Below, one piece after another: positions 33,385 to 44,715 of a DNA stretch of 64,000 bases. The notes under the pieces were generated by a model, which saw only the letters and a program-made list of their open reading frames with translations, did no database searches and was not told the DNA's origin. The number at the start of each line of letters is the position of its first letter. Positions within the stretch are counted from its first letter, which is position 1. Source of the DNA: Monodelphis domestica. Lineage: Eukaryota; Chordata; Mammalia; Didelphimorphia; Didelphidae. Location: assembly GCF_027887165.1 (NCBI RefSeq), contig NC_077228.1, forward strand, positions 429,824,457 through 429,888,456, given 5' to 3'. The position numbers and the translations under genes were made by a program.

Positions 33385-33635
33385 CCTTCTCCTCCTCCTC
33401 CTCCTCCTCCTCCTCCTCCTCCTTCTTCTTCTTCTTCTCCCTTACCTTCCATCTTGGAGTCAATACTGTGTATTGGCTCCAAGGCAGAAGAGCAGTAAGG
33501 GCTAGGCAATGGGGGTTAAATGACTTGCCCAGGGTCACACAGCTGGGAAGTGTCTGAGGCCAGATTTGAACTTAGGACCTCATGTCTCTAGGCCTGACTC
33601 TCAATCCACTGAGCCACCTAGCTGCCCCCCCCTTT
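33385..33635 (-). repeat. tRNA-derived SINE, group II, with (CTC)n tail, inside the ERV
   Basis: Antisense and well preserved: CCCTTACCTTCCATCTTGGA, GACTTGCCCAGGGTCACACA, GAGCCACCTAGCTGCCCC. The tail side is a (CTC)n/(CTT)n run at 33389-33440 in place of plain T. Minus-strand reading gives a false poly-Glu frame. Its presence in the ERV shows that the ERV is older than this SINE. Confidence 0.92.
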
Positions 33636-34369
33636 CTTAATTTATTTCCTCTATATTAATCAAAATCGCCATAAATTTCCAGACGACTTGGGTATTTTAT
33701 TTGGGATATCCACTGGTGACCAATAATTAATTTAATTTAGGTCACAACCATAAAATTATTCTTACAATATTTGATACTGATTAAGTTCTTTACATAAGAT
33801 AATTAGAAGCACAGTTCTATGTAACACTTTGTTTTGTGTAATAATAATAAGGTTTTAATTTAAAATAAGATTGTTTTGAAGTTTCATCTACTTTTGAATG
33901 TATTTTGTATAAGTAAGTTTTGATGCATTGGTTTTATTTTTTGTAAAAATTTAGGCAATGTGGTTATTGTACTGTTTCAAAAATTTCAAAATTTTCAATT
34001 TTATACATTGCAATAGGTTTGATAGGATTTTTATGTATTAGTGTATAAGTATAGTATTTTATGGCTTTATTGTTTTGCATGAAGTTTTGTTTCTATTTCT
34101 ATTTTGATGTTTTCTTTGCTTGTTTTGCTTATACATATGTTTGCTTTGTATTTTGAACTTTGTAACTGTTCTTTGTATAACTTTTCCCCTTTTCCTTTCC
34201 TTGATCTGAATCCCTAGAATAAGGTAGTGGTAGAAAGGATAAGATTAGTGAGTGTAGACTGATTATTATTTTGGGTAAGAATTTTAGTTTAGGAGGGATA
34301 TGTTTGTTGGTGCACAAATGCCAAAACATTGTTTTCAACACTATTTTGGCTTTGTGCAAAGCAGGGAAG

Positions 34370-35098
34370 TGTTGTAAGGAAGAGGGGATTTGAGCCTATG
34401 AGATGGGTCTGTAAGGAGATTCAGATGCAGAGAAAATATTCTAGAATGTGAGGGGAAAAGAGTGTGACAGTTAACTGGGGTTGGAGATGGGGCTTTCTCT
34501 AGTTATACCAGGAGGGATTGGCTGCTTTCCCTTGTGGCTGTTTCTACCTTGTCTTTCCCATCCTACCTGCTTACCTGCTGTCTTGTTGTCATCTACTGAG
34601 CTTCCTGGTGTGATCCTAAACCAATCTGGGCTATCTGTCTATAAGATTAGGTCTGAGATCCATCTGAATCCAGGACCTCTCCCTGGACTCTGACCTGCCT
34701 AACTGACAAACCTCACTACATCTATTACCATCAAAAGGTTTTTGTTTGTTTGTTTGTTTTTGTTAGTGTAGGTTTATTTATATTAGGGTCTGGGATCTTA
34801 GACAGATAGGTAAGGATCAGTGTAGTTCAAATATGTGAAAACTCCTGGTGACAGGACATTTAGATCTAGGGGTGTTTAGGTAGTTTATATTAGTTTAGGA
34901 TTATCCAAACTCCCCTTTTCACCTTCCCTTGTTTAATAAATCCAACATCCATCCCCGTTATATATGGTCTGTGTTTGTTACCTCAGGACAGACTGCCTGG
35001 ACTGGACCTGTTAGCCTGTCAGCCCAAAACAGTTATCCTTCTGATTCTGGCCTATAATTAAACATCTAATCCCATCCCCCAAACCACTGTCCATTACA
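34370..35098 (+). mobile_element. 3' LTR of the gammaretrovirus-like fossil
   Basis: 729 bp, TGTTGTAAGG start just after the purine tract and CATTACA end. It contains a (TTTG)n run at 34740-34760 and an AATAAA signal at 34935-34940, followed by a GT-rich TGGTCTGTGTTTGTTACC. L1 sequence begins directly after it. No second copy of this LTR is in the window. Confidence 0.65.
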
Positions 35099-37730
35099 AT
35101 ACAAATATGGCACTGATTCCAAAGCCAGGCAGACTAAAAATAGATAAAGAAAACTGTAGACCAATCTCCTTAATGAATACAGATGAAAAAAATCTTAAAT
35201 AGAATACTAGCAAAAAGTCTCCAGCAAGTTATTTGGAGCATTATTCACTATGATCAGGTGGGATTTATACCAAGAATGCAAGAATGGTTTAATATTAGGA
35301 AAACCATCCACATAGTTGACCATATCAACAATCAAACCAACAGAAATCACATGTTTATCTCAATAGATACAGAAATAGCCTTTGTCAAAATACAACACTC
35401 ATTTCTATAGAAAACACTAGAAAGTATAAGAATAGATGGGTCTTTCCTAAAAATAATAAACAGTATATATTTAAAACCATCAGTAAGTATCATCTGCAAT
35501 GGGGATAAGTTAGAAGCCTTCCCAGTAAGATAACAAGGATGCCCATTATTACCTCTTATTTAACATTGTACTAGAAACATTATGAGTAGCATGATGAGTA
35601 GCAATTAGAGAAGAAAAAGAAATTGAAGAGATTGAAGTAGGCAATGAGGAGACTAAACTATCACTCTTTGCAGATGATATGATGGTCTACTTAAAGAATC
35701 CTAGAGAACCAACTAAAAAGCTAGTGGAAATAATCAACAATTTTAGCAAAATTGCAGGATAAAAAATAAACCCATATAAATCATCAGAATTTCTATGTAT
35801 TTCCAACACAACTCAGCAGCAAGGGTTAGAAAGAGAAATTCCATTTAAAATCACCCTAAACAATATAAAATATTTAGGAATCTATTTGCCAAGACAAACA
35901 CAGGAACTATGTGAACACAACTACAAAATACTTTCCATAGAATTAAAACTAGGTCTAAATGAGTGGAAAAACATTAATTGCTCATGGGTAGGATGAGCTA
36001 ATATAATAAAAATGACAATCATACCTACATTAATTTACTTATTCAGTGATATACCCATCAAACTACCAAGAAACTTTTTTACTGAACTTGAAAAATTTAC
36101 AACAGTTAATTTGGAAGAACAAAAGATCAAGAATATCAAGGGAACTAATGAAAAAAAAAAGTGAAGGATGGAGTCCTAGCAGTACCAGATCTTAAACTGT
36201 ACTTTATAGCAGTGATTATCAAGACAATATGGAGCTGGCTAAGAGACAGAGGGAGGATCAATGGAATAGACTAGGGGTAAATGGCCTCAGCAAGATAGTG
36301 TACTTTGATAAACCCAAAGGTCCCAGCTTTGGGGGCAAGAACCCACTATTTGACAAAAATTGCTGGGAAAATTGGAAAACAGTATGGGAGAGATTAGGTT
36401 TAGATCAGCATCTCATACCAACATAAATTCAGAATGGGTAAATGACTTAAATATAAAGAAGGAAATTATAAGCAAATTAGGTGGATTGTATACCTGCTGG
36501 ATCTTTGGGAAAGGAAAGAATTTAAGACCAAGAAAGAAATAGAGAATATTACAAAATTTAAAATGAATAATTTTGATTACATTAAATTAAAAAAGGTTTT
36601 GTACAAACAGAACAAATGCAACCAAAATTAGAAGGGAAACAACAAATTTTGGGGAAAAATCTTCCTAACAAAAACCCCAGACAAAGGTTTAATTTCTCAG
36701 ATTTATAAGGAGCTAAATCAATTACACAAAAAATCAAGCCATTCTCCAATTGATAAATGGGCAAGGGACATGAATAGGCAGTTTTCATATAAAGAAATCA
36801 AAACTATCAATAAACACATGAAAAAGTGTTCTAAATCTCTCATAATTAGAGAAATTCAAATCAAAACAACTCTGAGGTGCCACCTCACACCTAGCAGATT
36901 GGCCAATATGACAGCAAAGGAAAGTAATAAATGTCGGAGGGGATGTGGCAAAATTGGGACACTAATACATTGCTAGCGGAGTTGTGAATTGATCCAACCA
37001 TTCTGGATGGCAATTTGGAACTATGCCCAAAGGGCTTTAAAAGACTATCTGCCCTTTGATCCAAACATACCACTGCTGGGTTTGTACCCCCATAAGATAA
37101 TAAGGAAAAAGGCTTGTATAAAAATGTTTGTAGTTGCACTTTTTGTGGTGGCAAAAAAATTGGAAAATGAAGGGGTCTCCATCAATTGGGGAATGGCTTA
37201 ATAAATTATGGTATCTGATAGTGATGGAAAACTATTGTGCTTAAAGGAATAACGAACTGTAGCAATTCTGTGCGAGATGGAAAGACCTACAGAAATTGAT
37301 GCAGAGTAAAAGGAGCAGAACCAAGAGAACATTGAACACAGGGACAGATACACTGTGGCATAATTGAATGTAATGGATTTTTCTACTAGCAGCAGGGCAA
37401 TGATCCAGGACAATTCTGAGGCACTTATGAGAAAGAACACTATCCATACCCAGAGAAAGAACTGTGGGAGTAGAGATGCAGAAGAAAAACATATGAATGA
37501 TCACATGATTCAAAGGGGATATGATTAGGGACATTGACTTTAAATGATCACTCTATTACAAATATTGATAATATGGAAATGGGTTTTGATAAATGATGCA
37601 TATAAAACCCAATGGAATTGTTCATCTGCTCCTGGAGGGGGGAGGGAAAAGGGGAGGGAAGGAACATGAATCATGTAATCATGGAAAAATATTCTAAATT
37701 AATTAATTAAATAAAACAATTTTCAAAAAT
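35099..37730 (+). repeat. L1, reverse-transcriptase part to 3' end
   Basis: ORF2 from the start of the reverse transcriptase (IPKPG region, 35115-35150) through the catalytic box [10 protein letters not shown] (codons at 35661-35690) to the C-terminal cysteine-rich tail and the end of ORF2 at about 37200. A 3' UTR of about 520 bases then ends in AATTAATTAAATAAAA. Many stops and frame changes make it dead. The frames at 36770-37201 are its C-terminal pieces ([30 protein letters not shown]). Long for this window, and useful as the reference for all the other L1 tails. Confidence 0.95.
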
Positions 37731-37734
37731 ATTT

Positions 37735-38170
37735 GTAATAAGAGAGGTGAAGATTTTTTTTAAAAGGCAAGAAAACAAAGTTCTTCATGAAAAATATGCA
37801 TCTGTATTTAGGGTGCTGAGATCCATGGGGAATTTGGTGACATTAAAATGATTCCTCTTCCCCACCTAGAGTCATGCTAATAGCTCCCACTTACCTAGTA
37901 CTTTTAGTAGCAATAGGCTGACAAATGTTTAATAGCTAGTGCCCTGGGAAAAAATGTACCACCACACACTTTTAAGCTTAATCTGTATGATTAACATTTT
38001 CTCCATCTCTTTCTTATGTCTATACACAACAAAACAAGCCCTCATTTATAGCATTTACAGATTTCCAAGGTGAAAATGCTAGCACTGAGATTTTACCACC
38101 AATGCTTTAAGTTCTTTCCTTTCAACAGCCAATGAAGAGGGGAGGCATGGAGCCAAGTGATCTGACTGAG
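37735..38170. other. Unassigned sequence
   Basis: Nothing recognised. Confidence 0.3.
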
Positions 38171-38171
38171 A

Positions 38172-38372
38172 AAACACAGTTCTGGGTAGTGGAAAGAATG
38201 CTGGCTTTGGAGTTGGAGGACTTGGACTGAAGTCCTCTGACTGTGGTAGGTACTTAGCACCTTTGAGATTTTGGGCATGTCCCCTGACCGTTTTAGACCT
38301 TAGTTTTTCCAGCTGTAAAATGAGGGAGTTGGATCAAGGTCCCTTCCACCTCCAAACCCTGTGATAATTGGT
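38172..38372 (+). repeat. MIR core-SINE
   Basis: TAGTGGAAAGAATGCTGGCT, TTTTCCAGCTGTAAAATGAG, GGATCAAGGTCCCTTCC; sense MIR. Confidence 0.85.
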
Positions 38373-38542
38373 ACTTAGCAGCTCCGGGATCCTCCCTATC
38401 CTTGGGGCTCTATGCTGCAATACTACCACACATCAGTGGCAGGTAAAAATCTATGCTACCTGATTGGACTTGACTTGATGACGTTATCACAAAATCCACT
38501 GACAGTCTGGTTAAACCCAAGAGCTCCTTCTCATAATAATGT

Positions 38543-38727
38543 GGTTTTTTTTAACCCCTACCTTCCATTTTAGAATTCTAGGGCAGAAGAGTGGTAATGA
38601 CTAGGCCATAGGGTTAAGTGACTTGCCCAGGGTCACACAGCTAGGAAGTGTCTGAGTCTACCTTTGAACCCAGGACCTCCTGTCTCTGGGCTTGACTTTC
38701 TGTCCTCTGAGTCACCTAGCTGTCCCA
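38543..38727 (-). repeat. tRNA-derived SINE, group II, with target duplication
   Basis: Antisense: TTTAACCCCTACCTTCCATT, GACTTGCCCAGGGTCACACA, GAGTCACCTAGCTGTCCC. AATAATGT on both sides (38535-38542 and 38729-38736) is its target duplication. Confidence 0.93.
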
Positions 38728-38736
38728 GAATAATGT

Positions 38737-38958
38737 AAAAGATGGTACAGTATAGAATACTGGGTTTGGAGTCAGGAAGACTCATCTTCTTGAGTTCAAA
38801 TGTGACCTCAAACCAAGTCACTTAACCTTGTTTTCTTCAGTTTCCTCATCTGTAAAATAAGCTGGAGAAGAAAATGACAAACCACCCTAGGAGTTTTGCC
38901 AAGAAAATCCCAAATGGGGTCATGAAGAATCAGACATGAATAAAAAAGAAAAAAACAA
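38737..38958 (+). repeat. tRNA-derived SINE, group I
   Basis: GTTTGGAGTCAGGAAGACTC, GAGTTCAAATGTGACCTC, CCTCATCTGTAAAATAAGCT, TTTGCCAAGAAAATCC; poly-A rich end. Directly follows the group II SINE on the opposite strand. Confidence 0.88.
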
Positions 38959-38959
38959 T

Positions 38960-39175
38960 TTAAAATACCCAATATGTAGAATTAAAAAGGTTAGTAATTC
39001 TATTGAAATCATTGTCAAAATATATTTTTAAAAGTACACAGAGGCTATGATAAGAACCCTTAAACTTAATAATGACATAAATGTCAGTGGTATTTACGAT
39101 TAAGTGATTTTTCTTACTCTTTAATTAAACTCTCATAAAAAGAACCAAAGACAGCTAGCTCCCCCTGTATCGTAG
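38960..39175. other. Unassigned sequence
   Basis: Nothing recognised. Confidence 0.3.
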
Positions 39176-39177
39176 CA

Positions 39178-39305
39178 TAGTAGCTGTCTGGATATGGAAC
39201 CAGGAACCTAGATTTGCCCCCTTATTATCCCTGTGATATGGAGCAAGTACTCTCTGTATCTTAGTTTATTAATTTATAAAATGGAGTTGGATTGAATATA
39301 ATGAA
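39178..39305 (+). repeat. MIR fragment
   Basis: CTGGATATGGAACCAGGAAC and TTTATAAAATGGAGTTGGAT; sense MIR. Confidence 0.65.
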
Positions 39306-39309
39306 TAAG

Positions 39310-39630
39310 CCCAGAGATCATGCTCCTAATCCACATTTGTACCTAAGACAAGACTAATTATACTTTCTCTTTAGATTCTAGAGGTTGGGTAGGGTCTATC
39401 TAATACACAAGCCCCCATCCAATGTGTTTCTCCTCGTATCAATTGTCAGTTAACATTTCCCTCAAATAATTTATGACTAATTACTCTCTTCTCTATATCA
39501 CTTAACCTTTCAAAATCCATTGGCTTTTGATATAGCAAAGCAAGGACCAAAAGTTCCAAAATTAGAAGGTACCTTTTAATCATCCCCTTTGTCCCTCAGG
39601 AGAGTCAAGTCAAATTTTAAGTGGTTCCTA
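39310..39630. other. Unassigned sequence
   Basis: Nothing recognised. Confidence 0.3.
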
Positions 39631-39632
39631 CA

Positions 39633-39828
39633 GGGGACAGTAGGTGGTTCAGTGGATTGAAAGTCAAGGCCAGAGATTGGAGGTCTTGGATTCAAATCTG
39701 ATCTCTGATACTTCCTAGTTGTGTGACCTGGGCAAGGCACTTAATCCCCATTGCCTCACTCTTCTGCCTTGGAACCAATATACACTATTTATTCTAAGAT
39801 AGAAGGTAAGGGTTTTTAAAAAAATAAA
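39633..39828 (+). repeat. tRNA-derived SINE, group II
   Basis: GGGGACAGTAGGTGGTTCAG, GGATTCAAATCTGATCTCTG, GTGTGACCTGGGCAAGGCAC, GATAGAAGGTAAGGG then A-rich tail. Confidence 0.92.
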
Positions 39829-39829
39829 G

Positions 39830-40405
39830 TTACTAGCAAACATTCCCTCCACCAAGTTCACTTCTATGTGTGATGTAGCTGACTGATGAGTTGCTTTTGT
39901 TGTTTGTGAGAAATAGTGACTCAGCTGCTGAGTTAATGAACTGTTCAAATGGATCAAGACTAGCTCCTTGTTAGGCTTAGCACCTGCAGCTATTGGCAGT
40001 GCTCTTTGGATTCCAGCTACATAGCTCTTTCAACTTTTCAAAGCTCATAAGCTCATAACTTGGTCTATTCTATTTCTGATACCCATTCACCCAAGATTAA
40101 GAAAGAATAAATACAACCGTGACAGAAACAGAGACAATGCCATGCATTCATGACCACTTGGTGGCCTGGTGGGGAGAATAGGCTGTTAGTAGAAGCAAGT
40201 CTCTGCTACCATAGCTATTATCTCTCCTCTCACCATGAATTTCAAAATTCGTCTTCATCCTCTTTACTCAAAACTTTCCAGAGAAGGGATTTTGTCAGTC
40301 CAGATCTCTGCATGCACATTTAGTTCCATCTCATCAGCCAACTAAAACCACACAGTGAGCTAACAGCAAAGTAAGCATACTTACACAGTCCTCTAAAGTA
40401 GATAT
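39830..40405. other. Unassigned sequence
   Basis: No gene or repeat recognised. Confidence 0.3.
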
Positions 40406-41814
40406 TGTGAGGGGTTAAATTTTGGGGGGCAGGACTTTGATCAAAAGCCAGTGCGCAGTTTATTAAATGCAAAGCAATTAGTTTATGATTAGGAAATACA
40501 GATAGAAAGAAGGAAAGTGAAAGTAATATTTTAATAGTTTGTACCTTTACCCCAGATCCAAATCCTAACTGAAATTTCTCTAAAAAAAACCCTAAATCTA
40601 TCTGCCTCATGTAAGGGGTAAATTTAGGGGTTATTGACTGAATATATTATATTAGTGGTTGCCAGGGATTAATTCAATCCCAATAAAAATACTCAAGGCA
40701 GTTTGGGAATTTTATGGTGGTTTAATTATAATAGAGGGAAGGAATTAAGAAGAAGAGAGAGAAAAGGGTATTGGACTTCTCCAGCCTAGCCTAAGCCCAG
40801 GGAAGTTCAGAGAACTCAGCCATGAGGCCTCCTCAGAAGATTAAAACTAGCTTGGCTTCCAGCCACAAGGTCTGCTCTGAGATGAGGGGCCTCCTAAGAG
40901 GATAGTGCTTTAGGAGGTAAAGGAAAAAGGAATCAGCCTAAATTACTCACCCAGGTCACTCAGGGAAGACACCTCACCTAACTCACACTACAGAGCTTCT
41001 CCCAATTACCTCACCAGCAAGCCGCAAATGCCAACCGCCAAGATGCCAAGCACGCTGTCACCAGCCACATGAGCCAGAGAGAGAGCCACATCTCTGAGAG
41101 AGAGACCAAAGAGAGGAAGTGACGGGAAATATATAGACTGTTCTTTATATCACTTCCTGTGTCTCACATGTATCAATGGTAGCTTAAGCTTGACTTAGGA
41201 CAGCCCAGGGGGTCTGTCAGTTGTTTCTTATTTGTCAGTTGCTAGCACATGTCTGTCATAGGCTATCCTCCGCAACACTTAATCCTTAAGTAGGGGTGTA
41301 TACATTCCTGTTTTGTTAGACTAAGCAGGGTGGAGTAAATCTAAAATTCACACTTAGAGGGCAGTATCTTCTGCTAGTCTTCTTCTCACCTTCTCACTGT
41401 CTAATAATATAACCACTATTATCTACCTCATCTACCCAATTTATTAATGATCAATAATCAATAAGGCTATTAAGGCCTTAGAAAAAACTCCCAGTCTCAG
41501 AGAGAGTACCAGAAACTGCTGCTCCTCTCCCCAGGGGACCCAGAGACCAAAGCCCCTTCTAACAGTCTGCTACTTAATAACCACACTTAGCCACACCCTT
41601 CTGTCACCAACTGCCAATTTGCATAGCAGGGGGTCACCAACTGAAAAAAAACTTATTACTCCTTTTCCTCTTAAATATAAAAAGTAGAAATTAATTTTAA
41701 AAAAAGTATCTTAACAATATGGAAAGAGCCCCTCCATCATGAATTCCTAGGAGAAGATTTAACAAATCTTCTTGTGGGTTGGTACCAGGCAGAGCTTCCA
41801 ATCTTCCCATTACA
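40406..41814 (-). mobile_element. Probable older LTR, split by a family A solo LTR
   Basis: Outer pieces 40406-40609 and 41353-41814. Outer ends are TGTGAGGGG (left) and CATTACA (right), the TG...CA form of an LTR, about 660 bp when the inner LTR is left out. No target duplication found. Family unknown; could also be two unrelated stretches. Fossil. Confidence 0.4.
40610..41352 (-). mobile_element. Solo LTR, family A (endogenous retrovirus fossil)
   Basis: 743 bp, closely collinear with 1700-2438. Shared: TTTATGGTGGTTTAATTA, GGAAGGAATTAAGAAGAAGA, TTCTCCAGCCTAGCCT, GAGATGAGGGGCCTCCTA, TTAAGTAGGGGTGTA, GCAGGGTGGAGTAAATCTAA. Flanks CTCA and CTTA are a near-match 4-bp target duplication. Solo; no internal part. 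Confidence 0.78.
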
Positions 41815-41849
41815 TAGGTAATATTTAAATCACCTTATTAATTAAAAAC

Positions 41850-42492
41850 ATTTTATTGACATGCTTTGTTTTTATATTACATTTATAGATAACCCCATTT
41901 TCTCCCCTTCATTTGTTTATGTTATTTATTTATTTGTTAAAGGTCCCAGGTATGTCCCTTTTCCCCTTCCTTACCTGCACTAGAGAAGGATTCATCTACA
42001 AAAAAAAAATACATGTATATAAAAATTACATCTTATTTGTTTCTATTTACCAGTTCTTTCTCTAGAGGTAGAAGTATATGTTATTCTTCAAACAATAGTT
42101 TTGGATATAATGTTCTCTTGGTTCTGTTCAATTTGCTCTTTATAATTTCATGTAGGTTTTTCCTTGTTTTCCCAAAGTTAATTTAGTCATCATTTTTTAC
42201 AGTGCAGTAGTATTCCATCACAACCAAATGCTCAACTTATTTAGCAATTCACCAAATGATGAGCACTCTCTAAATTTCCAGTTTTTTTTTGCCACCCAAA
42301 GAGAACTGCTATAAATATTTTAGAATAAAAAGATTCTTTTTCCTTTTCCCCTGATCACCTCAGGAAATAGACCAATAGGGTATTGCTGGGTCAAAAGGTA
42401 TACAAAGTTTTATAACTCTTGGGTTTAATTTCAGATTGTTCTACAAAATGTTTGGATCAGTTCACAGTTCTAGCAATAGTGTATTAGTGTCT
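41850..42492 (-). repeat. L1 3' end
   Basis: Antisense: TTTCTCTAGAGGTAGAAGTA, AGTAGTATTCCATCACAACC, TTGCCACCCAAAGAGAACTG, GGTCAAAAGGTATACAAAG, TTTGGATCAGTTCACAGTTC. Confidence 0.85.
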
Positions 42493-42669
42493 CACTCTTG
42501 CTTCAAAAGAGTTCTCTTCTAACAAAGTAAAACAATTAAACAAAACTCACAGGATGGAGACCTTATCTGAAAGTACATGGTTTAGCCTACATCTGTAGCT
42601 CCCTCGTGAGCAATCTCTCTCTTTTTTTATGAGCAGAAATCTATTTTAATTCCCTCCCACCTTTCATCC

Positions 42670-42914
42670 TGTATAAGTGGAATTTTGAGCCCTTGAACTT
42701 CATTCCCCAGAAATCCCTCTGTATTTCCCAGAATTCCTCTCCTCTCTCCACCATGATGTGTGGTCACCTTTATATATAAGTTTGCTGTAACTCCTCCCTC
42801 GCTCTCTTCTCTTGAGAGCAGGCTGGGTGGTTTAGGTAGCTTTTACTCTAGTTATTAATAAACATTATAAAATATAATATTATAGTAATGGTATATTAAT
42901 TAAAAAAACCCACA
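42670..42914 (+). mobile_element. Solo LTR, family B-like (endogenous retrovirus fossil)
   Basis: TGTATAAGTGG start and CCCACA end, about 245 bp. Contains CTTCATTCCCCAGAAATCCC (like family B at 9119-9465), a TATATATAAG box at 42771-42780 and AATAAAC at 42857. Flanks ATCC and ATAC match in 3 of 4 bases. Solo. Confidence 0.6.
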
Positions 42915-43245
42915 ATACCATTGGGAAAAAAAGAGGTAATCAGATGTTTGCTTCTTATCTTCTCTGTGAATTGAGAGGAAGATTGGACTTGATGACTTCA
43001 CAGGTCCTTTTTAACTTTGAGATTCTATAATTCCATGAATTCTTCTTGGCAATGAATATTGTATTTTTGTTCCAGGGGGTATTCTAGATTTATTTTTCAG
43101 AGCACAGCTATGCTTTTGTAATGGATACGTGGAACACTTCAGAAAGTGTGATTTATTTTTTTACTTTAGTACAAAAAAGATTCAAGCCTTTTCAGTCTCT
43201 CTAAGAAGTCCTACTCTGAATGAAATGTCAGAGTTAGAAGGGACC
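42915..43245. other. Unassigned sequence
   Basis: Only a short MIR-like tail (GATGACTTCACAGGTCCTTT near 42990) is suspected. Confidence 0.3.
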
Positions 43246-43770
43246 ATAGTGATTATGAGATCATAGCTATAAAGTGGAAAGGATCTTAGCTGTCATTGAG
43301 TCCAAGTCCATCATTTTCAGCAGGAGGAAACTGAACATCAAAGAAGTTGTCCAAGGTCACGTGAAGAATAAGCAATAAAGCTCAGATGCAAACGCAAGTA
43401 CTCCAACACTAATCATATGTCTATAAGTCATCATGAAGCTCATAAGCATGGAATGAGATCTGAAAGAGACTTTCAAGGTCTATCTAGTCTGACCTTTCAT
43501 TTTGTAGATAAGAAAACTGGGTACCAGTGAGGTTAAGATCACAGAATAGAATAAGCAGAAGAACTAGGTTTCAAACACAGGTCAAATCCACTTTATACTT
43601 GAACTCCATGAGAAGCTTTTTAGATAACATGGATCATAATCCAACCACTAAAGAAACCAAGACCCAGAGAAGTAGTAACTTGCCCTAGGTCACACAGCTA
43701 GTTAGGGGCAGAGTCAGAACAAGAATATAGTTTTCTTGGCTCCCATTTCAGTGCTCTTTCATTTTGTGAG
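43245..43770 (-). repeat. Three consecutive MIR fragments
   Basis: Antisense MIR at about 43245-43415 (CAGCAGGAGGAAACTGAACA), 43445-43600 (GTAGATAAGAAAACTGGGTA) and 43625-43768 (AACTTGCCCTAGGTCACACA). All on the same strand, so either three insertions or a tandem arrangement. Confidence 0.7.
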
Positions 43771-43774
43771 TTGT

Positions 43775-44510
43775 GGTTGTGGCTGGAAGCCATATTAAAA
43801 AAAGAAAAGTATAATTGGTACTACTCTGAGCCATTCTAATATAGCAGAATTTTGGGTGAAGCCAAGTATTTTCTAAGAGCCTTTTACTTCCTGATTTTGC
43901 TGGCAATCACTCCCTAAGATCAACTCCAATAAATATAATGAATTCTTTAAGGAATGTTAGGTAGAAAATGTGATTTAGATAATTGGATGGAAATTCTTAT
44001 TAGGGGATAACTGCAGGGAGGTGCATGGGGCAGGTGAATAAAATGAGTCAACATATTTTCTACATTTATAGATTTTTGTTCTTTAGAAAAAATCAGAGCA
44101 CTCATTGTGGAAGGCAGTAGAATGTTTAACAAGATTAATAATCACAATGACAATGATACTAAGAATTTATAAGCAACTAAAAGCATTTTAGCTATATTAC
44201 CTAATTAAGCTACTTATCATAGAGAACTATAGACACAATGGTGGCAAAAAAAGATAGTATAAATTAAAAAAGGTGTATTTATTTACTTTTCCATGGCATG
44301 CTTGGGATTCTATAAAACTTCTGCAACCCTATTTTAAAGCCTGAATAGTTGAGATTGAAGAGGAAATTATGGAATAGCTCAAAGTAGAGTACTTTCCCTA
44401 TGATCCCTCACAGTTAAGATGGAATTGCTAGTTAATGGGATGTCCATGGAATAAGTAGGATTATACCTAACATTGATATAATCACTTTAATGGGTTACCA
44501 TTATTTGATT
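43775..44510. other. Unassigned sequence
   Basis: Nothing recognised. Confidence 0.3.
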
Positions 44511-44512
44511 AC

Positions 44513-44714
44513 TACTTTTTAAACTTTCCTTCCATCTTAGAATCATTGTCTGTGTATTGGTTCTAAGGCAGAAGAACCATATTGGCTTGGCTATGGGGTT
44601 AAGCAACTTTGCCCAGAGTCACTTAGCTAGGAAGTGTCTGAGGCCAGATTTGAAGCACAAACCTCCCATCTTTAGGCCTGGCTCTTAATCCACTGAGGTA
44701 TCTAGCTGCCCCCT
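44513..44714 (-). repeat. tRNA-derived SINE, group II
   Basis: Antisense: AACTTTCCTTCCATCTTAGA, GGCTATGGGGTTAAGCAACT, GAGGCCAGATTTGAAGC, CTAGCTGCCCCC. Confidence 0.9.
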
Positions 44715-44715
44715 C

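Larger units (their letters stand above)
32315..35098 (+). mobile_element. Gammaretrovirus-like endogenous provirus fragment (broken fossil)
   Basis: The left part (about 32320-33385) is a pol remnant: a zinc-binding-type H...C..C region, an integrase core and a GPY-type C-terminal module, in the class I (gamma) ERV style. After a SINE insertion, 33636-34369 shows no recognisable envelope gene. A purine-rich stretch GCAGGGAAG at 34361-34369 then abuts the LTR. The gag, protease, reverse transcriptase and 5' LTR are absent. The element is broken, with several breaks in the pol part, and clearly cannot act. Confidence 0.85.

Noticed and set aside
33323-33557. Poly-Glu frame (-) and poly-Ser frame (+)
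   Set aside because: Both come from the (CTC)n tail of a SINE.
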